A DNA stretch of 64,000 nucleotides from Marsupella aquatica (taxonomy: Eukaryota; Marchantiophyta). The stretch spans positions 7,750,001 through 7,814,000 of the forward strand of contig OZ316893.1 in NCBI GenBank assembly GCA_973895155.1, in the 5' to 3' direction. The notes under the pieces were generated by a model. The model was given only the letters and a program-made list of their open reading frames with translations. It made no database searches and was not told the origin of the DNA. Position 1 is the stretch's first letter, and each line of letters starts with the position of its first letter. Both the position numbers and the translations under genes were made by a program. This document shows positions 23,501 through 33,886 of the stretch, piece by piece.

Positions 23501-23509
23501 GCTCCCCAC
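20420..23509 (-). CDS. pol: Pol: reverse transcriptase, RNase H and integrase
   Basis: An open frame of 1,029 codons. The N-terminal linker (about residues 1-170) contains EFQDVFAWSHQDLKGVDPTL. RT spans about 200-420 with VCQDYRKLNEATLKDHFPLP, MPFGLCNAPAMFQRL and the FIDD version of the YxDD active site. RNase H has its first D in FHVFVDVSG, the E in REALGVIYSCKKF and D in HTDHESLKYL and HANADFFSR. Integrase has the HHCC zinc finger (H..GGHF ... CDPCQRAG), then a DDE core with WGIDYIGPL, LVSDRGTHFLND and GLTERANGI. The frame overlaps the protease ORF by 94 nt in the -1 register. The last part reads into a spurious tail after the frameshift near 20.5 kb. It replicates the element via a cytoplasmic particle and integrates the cDNA. 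Confidence 0.93.
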   Translation of the reverse strand: MGSSSRDSGFSAGVVAEPTGSTMPSIIGKELNTKGSAYKPITRAEQIEALLEAERAQRPNSQEQEVDEIDRHDPEPRQEGEPTTNSKPNRPVRGQSMDIKEGTDSASPAEIPVYGGMRLERLEAELDPNLKKQINMIQARQYRKLDLGEGRELNLGRNLAPELEKEISDLLIEFQDVFAWSHQDLKGVDPTLGEHRIDLMLGAKSFRQPIRRMNPKYSLLVKTEIDKLVEAGFITPVLHSDWVSPIVIVPKKAGPDGKPKIRVCQDYRKLNEATLKDHFPLPFTDMVLDMVASHELYSFMDGYSGYNQIRIRQEDQIKTAFITEWGIYVFNRMPFGLCNAPAMFQRLMVNIFHDYLRKFMEIFIDDFAVFGKASKHAKYLRKTFMRCREVGLKLHPDKCFFAVTEGVLLGHKVSRKGIEIDKGKLAVWLDIMQPKNIKDVRSFLGCIGYYRRFIKDFAKLALPLTNMLKAGADFEPTPERVTAVVELKQMLVEAPVMIAPDWNKDFHVFVDVSGFCIGSVLSQLDEKGRDHPIYFASRQLADAERNYSTTEREALGVIYSCKKFRHYLLGYKVIFHTDHESLKYLVNKPDLTGRVARWILLLQEFDYELRIKPGKLHANADFFSRITGKPATDCIDDRFPDEELFVVEIAGTWYPEILQFLSTSRLQPGLSREQAAVFVRKVTQYQCIKGILHKHGINGTIQRCLEKREVKRVLRAMHGEEAGGHFAPVTTSKKILNAGYWWPTLHKDVYQFIKQCDPCQRAGGPRASTRHPLHPILPLAPFEKWGIDYIGPLKPLTHPRWNKYIILATDYATKWVEARPTTKDDAITTARFMYEQIFTRYGAPLELVSDRGTHFLNDIISRLNEQYLVKHRPTTPYHPKANGLTERANGIIGKILNKTVAQNKLDWDDKLFAVVFAYNLAYKSTTGHTPFFLTFGQEALVPMQLEIPTFQVTIEERASAEESLKEREYRLEALEEARMISAERVEYRQNIMKQQYDKRLKVVSIIPVILCYFMTVGIVGFQESFTLAG

Positions 23510-24426
23510 TTAGCCGTTTCATCCAATTGGTCTACATCCTTTACTTCCTCCGGAATTGCAGCTAAAAAGGTGGATTCTATTGTAAAGCAGTCCTCGACCT
23601 CTTCGTCTTCTTCTTCCAAGTCACCTTCCATTGGTTCTTGCCATAATCCGCTGGGGGGTACCTCTGGTCCAAAGACACCTTCTTCGGTTAGGTTAGTGAG
23701 GCATTCTAACCAACGTACTTCATCGGCTGACTCCAGTCCACTGTCGTACCCATCTACTTCCCTTATGCTTTTCCTACGGTCATCCTTAGTGTCCCAGGAT
23801 ACCGTGATAGAGGGGGTCCCGAAAGTGAACTGCTTTTTACCCCAATCTTCTATTACCTCGGCTAGGTACAGCCATGGCCTACCAATCAATAGCCGGAATG
23901 ACGTAGGATTTACCGGCTTCATTACTACATAGTTAATGCTAAAGAAGATACCTCCTATCTCTGTCTTGATGCCGGTTAACACTCCCGTCGGAATGACCTG
24001 ATATCCATTGGCCATGTTCAACACTCTTCCAGTCATTTCTGGTGTTAGACCCCACCCTTTTGCTGTTGAATCAATCATAATACATACCCCTGATCCTCCA
24101 TCGATGGGTACCCGTAATAATAATTCTCCTTGAATCATTAATGGTAATGCTGGGGCTCCTTGATCTTCTTCTATCATTAGTACGTCGGATCTGGTTGCTA
24201 CCTTGGGTAATCTCGGCTTGCCGAGAATAGCCTTCCTTAATTGCTTCCGGAAGTACGGGCTATTTTTCAATAGTTGACCTACTGTTGCCGAGACTCTAGA
24301 TTCTAGTACATCTTTAGCCAGGTCATAGGGAACAATCGGCTTCTCTTCTGGTGGTGTTTCCGTCTTGGATTCGGCCAGTTTTGCCACGCTAGTCTCCACA
24401 GCTGTTGGGTCTTCCGAAGCAAACAA
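23416..24426 (-). CDS. Retropepsin-like protease
   Basis: It lies in the same frame as gag, immediately after gag's TGA stop; there is no ATG near the start. The aspartic-protease motif appears as LRVPIDGGSGVCIMIDS, the DGG variant seen in plant Ty3/gypsy elements. A flap-like stretch (PTGVLTGIKTEIGGIFFSIN) and FRLLIGRPWLY follow. The C-terminal 110 residues are an acidic linker. It would cleave the gag-pol polyprotein. Expression needs TGA readthrough, reinitiation, or a parent without that stop. Confidence 0.8.
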   Translation of the reverse strand: MFASEDPTAVETSVAKLAESKTETPPEEKPIVPYDLAKDVLESRVSATVGQLLKNSPYFRKQLRKAILGKPRLPKVATRSDVLMIEEDQGAPALPLMIQGELLLRVPIDGGSGVCIMIDSTAKGWGLTPEMTGRVLNMANGYQVIPTGVLTGIKTEIGGIFFSINYVVMKPVNPTSFRLLIGRPWLYLAEVIEDWGKKQFTFGTPSITVSWDTKDDRRKSIREVDGYDSGLESADEVRWLECLTNLTEEGVFGPEVPPSGLWQEPMEGDLEEEDEEVEDCFTIESTFLAAIPEEVKDVDQLDETAKWGAVAGTVDFLQALWQSRRGPQCHRSSARN

Positions 24427-24435
24427 TGCTTTTGC

Positions 24436-26409
24436 TCATTTTACATCCTTGGCAATGGCTTCGGTATTCTCCAGGGTTTCTAATTCTCTTAGTTGTTCCT
24501 TAACACTAGCCGTAACAGAGGGGTAGAACAACTTAGGATGATCTCGATTGAAGTCGCTATCTTGTGAAGGATTGGTTTCACTGGTGGGCTCATGGCTTAC
24601 CTGTATTGCCGGAGCCCTCCCTTCTCCTTCTGTTGATGTTGACAAAGAGTCGATCCTTTCCTCCGTAACCTTCCCTTTATTTTTGGCCAGCCCATCCCAC
24701 CTTTCCTTCCTTCTGGTAGATCGAGTAGAGACCCGGTAGCAATCATGATCTAAATCCTCCTCTGAGAAGGTTGATAGGGCTTCGGCCTCATCATCAGATG
24801 GTACGAACTCTGCCTCGGCATCCTCTTGCCATCCTAGTTCGATGTGGTTGATTTGAACTCCTCCGGGGGTAGTACCTGGCGGTAAGATCTTGATCGGCAA
24901 AAGCTTATGATTTGCGGCCAGGCCTGCCAACCAAGTAGGACATTGCCCTAGCATATGACCTTCCTGTCGGCATCCCATACATAGCTGAGCTGGTTGTCCA
25001 TCACCCTGTTTGCGTGCATTCGGGCATTCTCTAGCAAAATGGCCAGGTTGACCACAATTATAGCACGCCGCAAATCTTTGCACATTCGGCCTAGGAGGTA
25101 CTGACGGGTTCTGAATAATCCGAGGATACATCTCTCCTGGATTGTTCCTTAACCCTGACCACAGAGATGCAGGTCTGTTGGATAGGTCTCGTGCTCCAGT
25201 CTCACTGATGCCAAAAACACTATCAGCGGCATCTCCCAAAAAGTACTCTACTTCTCCCTGACATGGTCTGATCTCGGCCACATGCCGAACATGATTAGTA
25301 TTAAGCTTAGGACACGCATCTTTATGGTGTCCGGTTTTATAACATAAGGCACACCATACAGAGCTATCCTCCTGTACTACCTTCTTCTTTGGTTTTACCT
25401 CTGCAATGATAGCCTTAAGTTGCTCGGTAAGGGCTACGATGTTATCTGGTGGCTTAGCCTCCATCTTGACTTTCGTCTTCCCTCTCCTTCTGCCCTTCCT
25501 TTTCCTAGTTTTTTCTTCTTCAGAACTAGAAGATGACTCACTCTTGCTACTCCCACTATCCGAGCTTGACTTATCACTTCTAGACTTCTTGGGATGTTTC
25601 TTCTTCTTATCTTTTTTCTTATGGGGTGATCCCTCCTTTGATGAGGAACTCTCAGACTTAAGCTGTTTCTTCCGGCTTGTGATATCTGCATTAATGTATA
25701 ATTGAATATCCTTAATTGCTTCGGCTAAAGTCTCCGGGTTCTCCTTCCTAATTGCAAAACTCATCTTCTGTGGCAAAGCATTCACCAACCATTGAAGTTG
25801 CATACCTTCAGATGCATTGGTCTTTGTACGTCTTACCAGTTTCTGAAAGCGTTGCAAGAACTTCCTGAAGGATTTGTTCTCCTTGAACCGAAGTTGTCCC
25901 AACTTCAGCACTGCTAGTTCTGAAGTTCCAATGGGTCGAAACTCCTTAACAAAGAGTGTTTTGAAGATATCCCAAATGGCTTGATCTTCCACATCTAATG
26001 CTCTGTACCAAGGCCTAGCCTCACCCTTGAACAGGCCGGGAAGAATCTGCATCTTGATGGCCGATTCTCCATTTGCTGCAGCGGTTCCCTCGAAATCATC
26101 CAACCATTCGTCCGGATCCTCATCTCCTCTCCCATGAAATGCCTTGTAATGTATGCGCGACCGCTGGCTCAATCTGGTCCCTGGCCTCTCGTCTGGCCGT
26201 GCCTCTGGTTCCCCCATGTCGGTTGGAGACTCACTTCTCCTTACCGACTCTTCTTCTGGTATGTCTTCTTCGACGCCACTTCCAGTTTCGGAGCTACTAG
26301 CTCTTTCTGCCCCTCTCAGTCGCTGTGTATCATGCCACCCGGCGAGCTGCTGCAGTCGAGCTCTCTCCTGTTGAATCACTCTTTCTTCCCTCGGTGTAAG
26401 GTCAGTCAT
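24436..26409 (-). CDS. gag: Gag capsid and nucleocapsid protein
   Basis: 657 codons from the ATG at 26409. The retrotransposon gag domain is at about residues 85-230 (FHGRGDEDPDEWLDDFEGTA, LFKGEARPWYRAL, LRFKENKSFRKFLQRFQ). A K/S-rich low-complexity segment follows (about 245-310). Three CCHC zinc knuckles come next: CALCYKTGHHKDAC, CYNCGQPGHFAREC and CMGCRQEGHMLGQC. The C terminus is acidic and ends EAIAKDVK before TGA at 24438-24436. Three knuckles are more than the usual one. It packages the element RNA. Confidence 0.92.
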   Translation of the reverse strand: MTDLTPREERVIQQERARLQQLAGWHDTQRLRGAERASSSETGSGVEEDIPEEESVRRSESPTDMGEPEARPDERPGTRLSQRSRIHYKAFHGRGDEDPDEWLDDFEGTAAANGESAIKMQILPGLFKGEARPWYRALDVEDQAIWDIFKTLFVKEFRPIGTSELAVLKLGQLRFKENKSFRKFLQRFQKLVRRTKTNASEGMQLQWLVNALPQKMSFAIRKENPETLAEAIKDIQLYINADITSRKKQLKSESSSSKEGSPHKKKDKKKKHPKKSRSDKSSSDSGSSKSESSSSSEEEKTRKRKGRRRGKTKVKMEAKPPDNIVALTEQLKAIIAEVKPKKKVVQEDSSVWCALCYKTGHHKDACPKLNTNHVRHVAEIRPCQGEVEYFLGDAADSVFGISETGARDLSNRPASLWSGLRNNPGEMYPRIIQNPSVPPRPNVQRFAACYNCGQPGHFARECPNARKQGDGQPAQLCMGCRQEGHMLGQCPTWLAGLAANHKLLPIKILPPGTTPGGVQINHIELGWQEDAEAEFVPSDDEAEALSTFSEEDLDHDCYRVSTRSTRRKERWDGLAKNKGKVTEERIDSLSTSTEGEGRAPAIQVSHEPTSETNPSQDSDFNRDHPKLFYPSVTASVKEQLRELETLENTEAIAKDVK

Positions 26410-26456
26410 TACCTACGCTTCCGTTCTAACTTCATATCTCACGGCTTAAGAAATGC

Positions 26457-26474
26457 CCCCTCCATCTAGCGCCA
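26457..26474 (-). promoter_or_regulatory. Primer binding site
   Basis: Four bases after the 5' LTR, the minus strand reads TGGCGCTAGATGGAGGGG. TGG pairs with the CCA end of a tRNA. I do not assign the tRNA. Confidence 0.75.
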
Positions 26475-26478
26475 AAAA

Positions 26479-29400
26479 TGTGGTGCGTCCCATGGCTCCC
26501 TAAACCCAAGAAACCCCCCAGCTCAAGCCGATTCCCGCAGGTTTCGTGCTTGGCGAGGCCGTTTCCGCGGCTTAGCGGCATGGGACGCTGCTAACCTTCT
26601 ACTACTACTATTAACATTTTACACACATATACTGGACAGATCCTTCATCGGGTCATGAGATACGTAGTCGGCCTAATCTAGGTCTTCCCCTGTCTTCCCC
26701 TCCGTCTTGTTAGGTATGTTTGGATTCCGCCGCCGGAATGATCCCCAATAGGCTTGGTTAAGCCGCTAAGACCTCTCTCAGCTCGACACATCCAACTCTC
26801 ACTCCCCTGCTTACTTTCCTTCCTTCTGTTGATGTGGGCACTCTTCACACAAGTTAATGCGACACACAAATAGCAAAATGACTCATTCTGACTGAGTCAT
26901 ACCATGCACTTGCCATACAAACAGTACATCTCATACACAAGTTCTGCGAACTAAGCCGTGAGGCCAACTCTATTCAGCTCTTAGGCATGAGGAAACATGA
27001 ATATACACAAGGGTCACTGTATGACTAACCGAGAGCTTCTCGTACTACTTGATCCCAGCCCGGCTGGTGCAAACTAAAAACTTGCTAAAGAAGAGGCCCT
27101 GAGCTCCCCGCTGCCCAGGTACTTATCCTGGTAGTGGATCCGCCATTCTTTGCATCGTAAGCCTAATCTACTTAACAGTAATCTACTTGCCCGAATCTAC
27201 CTATGTACAGCAAGGCAGGAGCACAAGTGTTGCTCCTACCAGTGGGACCGCAATCCCACTAAGCTAAGTGTCAGGGCCGCTCCTGGTTCTGATCCTAATC
27301 CTAAACGTGGAGATCCGCGCCCGCCCTGCCCACTCACGCCTCCTCCCTCCACGTCCGCCCTCCCTAAAAGGAACGGCGCCCTTGCACCGTCACGACACCG
27401 GTGGTGGATCCTTAATGGACGCCCCCAACGCTTCCTCCTCAGCCACTGCCGTAGGTTCATTCTCTGACAGATTACCTGCCCTTGACTGAGTCAACTCTCC
27501 ATCGGCCTGACTGGGTCCACCCCCGGCAATGGCATCGGCTTCAACATCAGCCTCAGCTACAGCCTCAGCATCGGCCACGGCCTCGGCAATACCCACGGTC
27601 CACCTTCGGCTTCAGCCTCGACACCGGCCTCGGCAATACCCACGGCTTCGGCCTTAGCCACTCCCTCGGCTTCGGCCTCCCCTTCCCCTAGGGTAGTTGG
27701 ATCCCTAGCCGTGACCCTGTCTGGGGTCGGTGCTGGGTCTACCTCCTTGATCACCACGGCCTGTGAAGTCGTATTACTCCTTGACCCTGAAGGTTTCCGC
27801 TTCTTCTTCGTTGGTGGCTCGGCAGCTGGTCCCTTCCCCTTCCCACTTACTTCCGGCACTGGTGCAGGTGGCGCGGCTTGTCCTTCGGCAATTACCACCC
27901 CTGGTAACTAGTTTGTCCCAACGGGAGATGGACCTGCTGCAGCTAAGCATTTAAATACTGCGGCTTGTTTCTTCAGCCGCTCTGTTTGGTTGTCGGCCCG
28001 CCGCTGTAGGTTCTCCATCTTCCTCGTGATTTCCTCCAACTCCTCTTGGGTTTCATCCAGGTCCTTACGTGCCCCCTCCAGCTCATTTTTGGCCTCCTCC
28101 TGCTCCCTGTGGGCTTCCTCCAATTCCTTCTTCAAGGTAGCCCTCTCCTCCTGGGTTGCTCTTAGCTCCTTGTCGAGCTCTGCAATGATGACAGACTCCA
28201 TCTGGTTCATCTTGGCGTAAGTCTGTTCGAGCATCTCGTCCTTCTCCCTTAGGTCGGCCTTGAAGCTGGCCGTCAGGGACGCAAGCTCCTGCTGCAGTGC
28301 CATAATCCCTTGATAGGATTTCCCTAACTCGACCTCCTTCTGCTCAAGGGCTCCGCGGATTTTCTCGAGCTCCCCTTTCAACGCCCATTCCTTTCTTTGG
28401 GTCTCCGCCATGGCCCGGCTGTTGGCTGTTATGTGGGCCTCCTCTGTATTCTTCAGCTCTTGCTTCCACTTCTCCCTCTCTTTGATCGTGTCGGCCAACT
28501 CTCCCTGCGTCTGAGTTAGTTTATCCTTGATATTCTGATTATCAGCCTGCGCGGTGTCCAACTGCCCCTGCATGATGTTCAGCTCATGTCATTTAATCCG
28601 CAGTTCATCTTGGGCTTTCTTGGCCGCCCCTAGATCTTCAATCTCGGCTTCCATCCTCCTAAGCCGCCGAATGACCTCGTCCTTCTTGCTTCTCTCTAAA
28701 GCCACCGCTTCTTCTAATTGGTGCTTCTCCAACTGCTCCCTATGGAAAAAGGGTCCTACCTCCAACTCCTCTCCAAAGATGCCGAGCGCAAGTTCCCCAC
28801 ACATCTCACCATACTCCATGGCTCTATTCTTAGCGTAGGTGGAGTAAGTAGAAGTGATCGGCATCGCCCATCATGGCCTCTGCTCCCAAGCCGTCCTGCG
28901 GATCTCTTCAATCGTGGCTAGAGGTTTGCTTCCTTTTTCGGCTAGCCGCCTGATGTCCTCCGGCCAATCTCCTCCTGGTAAATCCTTTTCCTTAGCCAGG
29001 GCGGCCTTCTCCTCCTGCTTGATTCGCTCCTGAAATTCCTGCACCGTCTGTTTTATGCCGTCGAAGCTCGGGGGAGCAACATCTGGTGGGGGAGACTCAG
29101 GGCTACTCTGCTGGTTGGGGTCCCCTCGCACTACCCTTGGAAGTGTGGGGACAAACCGGCCACAGGTCCTTACTCCTGGAACGTGATGGTCCGACCCATA
29201 GCCGGAATTATCATGGCTGCAGTCCTCCATTGCCTCCTCTACCTCTTGGACGTCCGGCTTCTCCCTCTCCTCTTCGTCGGTAGGAGCTTTAGGCAATTCT
29301 GCCTCAGATTCGGAGCTTGAGGTTCCCACGTACATTCGAACACCTGGCTTGGATTCCGGCCTGATTCTCTCCTTGTCTCCAGCAAAGGGGTTTTCTCTTG

Positions 29401-31187
29401 TGAGCCGGTGTAGGCCTACCTCTGTAGTAGTGTCCTGCATTGTTGCCATTGCCGTTGTTGTTGCCGATGCCGATTTCTTTTCTTTCTCCAGTAGTTTCAG
29501 CAGACTCTGCATGCCTGGTTGCTGCATCGGCAAGTCTTCCTTCCTGGGCCTAAACACCTGCTCGATCGTAGGACTAACAGGTGGTTGAGGCTTCTCAGCC
29601 AACGGCCTCGGCGTTGGAGCTTCCTCGGGTGCCCTTACCTGCAGGGGAAGTACCGGGGCAAAAGTCTGACCTCTGGCATACCGGCACAACAGCGGCATGT
29701 GATAGCCAAGCCGCGACACGCTCCCCATGCCGATTACCTGCTGCTCCTCCTTTAAGATCTTCTTCAATTGGTTGAGGAGGTACCCGTTGTAGTCCCGGCT
29801 TGGGTCTGGCCTTTCTGCCAGATAGACCTGTGCCTTGCCGATCTCTGCCCTCGGCAAGTTACAATGCATGGTCACCCGCAAGAAGTCGATCATCTCTCCT
29901 ATGTGCGGGTTGGTGCAGGTGTTCCGGAAGAAGCCATTCTTCGTTGATGGCCCGGGGAACGACCGGAACTCCTTGTCAGGCAAGGTCTTCCTGGTATCAA
30001 CTTTGGTCTTATTGCCTATCGGCAAGCCAAACACTTCGGCAATTACCTTGGGAGTAAGATAGAAATCCTTCCCATATATCCTCGTGCAATTGGTCTCGGG
30101 TTCCCATGACCCCACGAATTCTAATAGGTCTGACTCCGGTACCTCCGGCTTCAGCCATGGTAATCTTACAAAGGCCTCTAAGCCGGATCCGGCCATGAAG
30201 CCTTGGTACTTCTTGGTCTGCATGGCCGTAAAGCATGCATCCTCCTCCCGTGCAAAATGTAGTTGCACCTCCACCGGTAGGGTTGCCGCCCAGCCCTTCC
30301 AGGTGTCATCCCTGGTTGGAATGGCCTTGATGGGATCGACCTCCTCCTCTTCGGCTTCTCCCTGCCTCCTGCTCTGCTGCTCGGCTGGCCTCTTTGGTGC
30401 CGCCGACCTCGTTCTTTTTGCCGGGGTGGCTTCATCGTTGACGGCCCCCTTCCTCTTCATCTCTGCTGCCGTGGAGGTTTCTCCTAGCACCGTTGCCTGG
30501 GTCCACCTTTCCGTGCTACCCTTTAATTCCCAGTGTATGTCGTTGCAATTCTTGATGGCCTCTCGGATGCCGACAACGCTGTCTTTGCAAAACAGAAGAT
30601 CGTCGAGTTGATTGGAAGTAGGCGTCCACAGGAACTCGTCCTTGATGAGTTCGCCTCCTAAGAAAGCCGTCTTCTGCAGCTCCCACAATCGAGCGAGCTC
30701 CTGCCGTTCTCGAGCTGCCCTTTCTGACTCCTCGTCCTCGTAAGTCTTGATGTACTCAGTTGCCCGTTCGAACAGGCATCCCCAGAAATGTGCCGCTTGA
30801 TTGACGTTGCTCATACCCTCCTTAGGTCGATCGTCGGTATCTATTCTCTCCCCGAGTGCTTGCCTAAGCAGCTGACAGTAGTTGGCCTCCCGTAGTCGTC
30901 TGCCTAGTTCGTGCTCGCAAATGAGCCACCATCTCCTGCAAGCGCTCCTTACCCCTCTCCTCTGCCGGTCCTTCTTCCCATTGATCCTTCCTAGCCACCG
31001 ACGCTTAACGCGCCCTAACCCTAATCGGGTTTTCACCCTCAGCCTTACCTCCGGCCTCTGCCCGGGTTCCATGGTTGCCCCTAATTGTTTATATTTTCCT
31101 TGTTTTGTCCCTATACTAAGGTGTTCCTAGGGTGCCTTCCTGCTTTACCCACTTAACCGGCTGAGTGATTCCTGTCTAGGCATCACA
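26479..31187 (-). repeat. 5' LTR (4,709 bp)
   Basis: In element orientation it runs from 31187 (TGTGATGCC) to 26479 (GCACCACA). It must hold the promoter for the genomic RNA. The only TATA-like stretch I can point to is AAATATAAAC near 31090, just ahead of the LTR ORF, which would make that ORF one of the first translated. Confidence 0.95.
27908..31072 (-). pseudogene. LTR-internal ORF, 5' LTR copy: plant-mobile-domain-like and coiled-coil protein
   Basis: This is the same ORF as in the 3' LTR. It starts at 31072 and is open for 733 codons. A TGA at 28871-28873 replaces the CGA of the other copy, and a second TGA (about 28588-28590) again replaces CGA. The remainder continues open to the shared stop at 27908. 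The two LTR copies have no inactivating change in common, so their parent was intact over about 1,054 codons when the element inserted. The shared TAG at 27908 is followed by more in-frame coding-like sequence with an NLS-like stretch, so an older form may have been longer. Confidence 0.65.
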
Positions 31188-33289
31188 CTATAGTTCCCCG
31201 CGGGAAGGTCTTTAGGTAGAGTTTGGACTGAACAGCTTGCCAACGGGCTCGAAAATTATGAATAAGAAATGTCTTCATTGTACCTAGTACGTGCAGCTTG
31301 AAATCAGGAAGAGAAGTTCTTCGATGCACCATCCGCAAGCGCTTTACCTTCTGTTGTGCGCTTTCAGCAGTCCCTTTTTTCTTTTCTCTCTTGTTCTGTG
31401 TCTTCTCATCTAGCTCCACGTATTGAAAGGTTTCCCAATCAATATAAGGTGTCTCTATGATGTCCATCTCCATTTCACACCATGACAACTTGTGAACTCC
31501 ACATCTCTCACACTGACCAAAAATACAACTCTTCCGGTGCCATTCCTGACCCTCAAGCTTAGGACAAACTGCTCCTTCCATCCATTCTCGTACTGAAGTA
31601 ATGGATGTCTTAGAGGCAATACAACTGCGACCCTCTAAAGAAGCATTGGGTGATCTACATATGGAACACTCACAATTACAATCCTTTTGGTGCTGGTGTC
31701 TCCTGAACTTGTTGAGTGCCTCTTTCAACAGGTCCATTTCAACATGTTGTTTGCAGCAACAAACCATTCTATCCTTCATAGTGCGGATATAGTATGGCTT
31801 TAATTGTTGAAAAGATCTGAGACCTATAGAAATGCCATTCCCCTCCACGGTGCACCAATTTTCGAATTTCATGAAGAGCTCAACCTGCAAGACACGCAAT
31901 ATGAAATCAGGATCCATTCGCCAGGGGGTAAGGTTCAGCTTACTCATAGAAACTTTGTCATGCACTTCAGAGAATACGAGTTCAACACGATCATACTATT
32001 AGCAAAAAATAATTATTTACCTCAGTATCCTCAAGCCAATGCTTGGAATGCTTCTCGTACTGCTTCAAACCTAGGCGTAGTTTGGCCACATCCTTCTTGC
32101 AAGGAGAAATTCGAGTATTGCTCTCCCAGTATTGTTCCACAATCTTTCGCACCTCAATAGAAATCTTGTCACTCCTAACCTTTCGGTCACCGGTAGGATA
32201 TCTCAATGCTGCATCCTGATCAAGCTGTTTCCTCATTGCACCTGCTTTGTGGATGTTTTGACGTTTGACACCCAAAGTTGTGGCCAATGAGGTCTGGTAT
32301 CTACTCCCTACTATGGACTCTCCTACCAGCGATATCAAGAGCGCTCTCTTCATGGCTAGATGATCTTTGCGTCTAGCTGATTTCACAATTTTTAGAGATT
32401 TAACAAGGTCAATCACGGCAGACCCTACAGATGCATCTAGCCTTGCACACCCAAGCGCTGCAGGCTGGTATTGTCTCAAAGCACTATGCAACCAAAATCT
32501 CTCCATAACTAGCTTTCTAGCAGCCACATTAAGGTCTTTCATTCGACTCATTAAAACCCTAATGAAATTGGAAACTAATCTATTGATGCACTGTCACTTC
32601 CGGTTTGGGATAGGATCACCGTGGTCACTACATACCCCCGTTCTCTTCATGCGGGTGCAAGATTGGTGCTCCTCTTGGTATTGAGCTCGTTTCCTTGCTG
32701 CGTCTCTTCTCCGAAATGCTACAGCCTTGTCCAAATCATGAACTTGAAACTCTGGCTCATCAATAGACACTGCGAGTTGCGCATTCAATGCTTGGAGACG
32801 TGCTTCCCTTCTGCCTATGGTTGCATTCAAAACACAGACTCTTTCCTTGCCTTTAGCAACTTCCTCTTGCAAGTTTGAAAGCATGGTGTGTAACAACGGA
32901 GCAACCTCACTCTGTGCTTGGGCAGCGATTTCTCGTATGTCATCCATAGCAGCCATCTTTAGCGCCTCGCATTGTTGATTCACACCACGAAGCAATTGCT
33001 GCCCTTCTTGCTCTGCCTCAGTGAGCATGTTTTCACATTGTAACTCCGCATCCGCAAGCATATCCGAACCTTGTTGCTCCGCATCTGCAAGAATGTCATT
33101 ACAGTGCTGCTCTGCATCCGCAAGAACCTCGTTCTCCCAATTGCACTGAGTGGTTGCATCTTTTTTCTTCCTCTCAGACTGATCGTAGTATTTCTGACGC
33201 CTTCTTTGGTTACGAGCCTCTCTCTTTATCCTTTCAAGTGCATCTTCTACGTTACTAAGAATCACCATCTCTCGTTGATGAATTTGCAA
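31188..33289 (-). pseudogene. Transposase-like protein (SDG..QFK/GHGKG family), 5' part
   Basis: Exon 1 is 33289-32021 (donor GAG|GTAAAT) and exon 2 begins at 31884 (acceptor TTGCAG|GTTGAG), running to the retrotransposon at 31188. Exon 1 encodes an N-terminal coiled coil with repeated EVLADAEQHCNDILADAEQQ-type units. After one in-frame TGA at 32594-32596 it encodes a helical region with a DNA-binding flavour (TTLGVKRQNIHKAGAMRKQL). Exon 2 holds Cys/His clusters (CNCECSICRS; CIFGQCERCGVHKLSWCEME) that may bind zinc. The 697 nt here plus 449 nt at 15541-15093 make a whole number of codons. The TGA is consistent with CGA decay. Confidence 0.6.
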
Positions 33290-33886
33290 ATAAGCTCTGT
33301 ATGTGCCCGCCCTCTACGCACTCACCTCTACTCTAAATATCTCCGACTTCCGAAATGGAATTGTTCATGAATAAGGAAGACTCTCAAGTGAAAGGAGGGA
33401 TCTGAAAATAATGCAACATCAAACCTGACCGTGTGCATTCTTTCAAGCGTTTCTTTAAGAATGGGAATATTGAAAGCATTGCGTGTTGTGCCTCGAGCTT
33501 TGGATACAGAGTCCGACGCAACATTCAAAATAAGTCACAAAGCTCCAAAGGAGTCGTCGGGCAACAGTGGTTGCAACAGTCCTTGTTTTGGATTTAGCAT
33601 AAAGTTTGGGATGTCTTAATTGATATTTTGAAATTTGAACCGTCCTAAAACCGGCGTCTATAATCAAACAAAGATCCTTAATCACTAACAACTAGCTTTT
33701 GGGGCCACCACTTCGCTTTAGAGGGGTACATTCAATGCATATTTGGACTCAAATTCAAATCTAACCTTTGGATGGGCACGAAACAGATCTGGGCCCTTCC
33801 ATGTCACATTTTGGTCATTGGAGAATATTCTGAGAATTAGTTCAAGGACCCAAGTCCTTTTGGTGGAGAAAGTGGAGATCCTTTTA
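33290..33886. other. Right subterminal region of the 27.5-kb element
   Basis: About 600 bp lies upstream of the transposase-like gene. It contains AAGGACCCAAGTCCTTTTGG near 33843-33862, echoing the AAGGACT motifs of the left end and of the internal minisatellites. No gene is supported. The promoter of the - gene should be here. Confidence 0.5.

Larger units (their letters stand above)
15547..31187 (-). mobile_element. Ty3/gypsy LTR retrotransposon, 15,641 bp
   Basis: Two 4,709-bp LTRs (15547-20255 and 26479-31187) bracket an internal region with gag, protease and RT-RNaseH-integrase in that order on the minus strand. Order of domains (RNase H before integrase) makes it Ty3/gypsy. A GPF-type motif (WLGPFRV) follows integrase and no chromodomain is visible, so it is likely a non-chromovirus lineage. 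LTR ends are TG...CA, and a CTATA duplication flanks the element. LTR divergence is about 0.4% by eye, indicating a recent insertion. It splits exon 2 of the transposase-like gene. Pol carries one frameshift near 20.5 kb, and both copies of the LTR-internal ORF have nonsense changes. Confidence 0.95.

Noticed and set aside
23416-23509. A canonical -1 slippery heptamer in the protease-pol overlap
   Set aside because: I found only a GGATTTT-type stretch, which does not fit X-XXY-YYZ, and no obvious downstream structure. A simple indel or another mechanism is equally possible.
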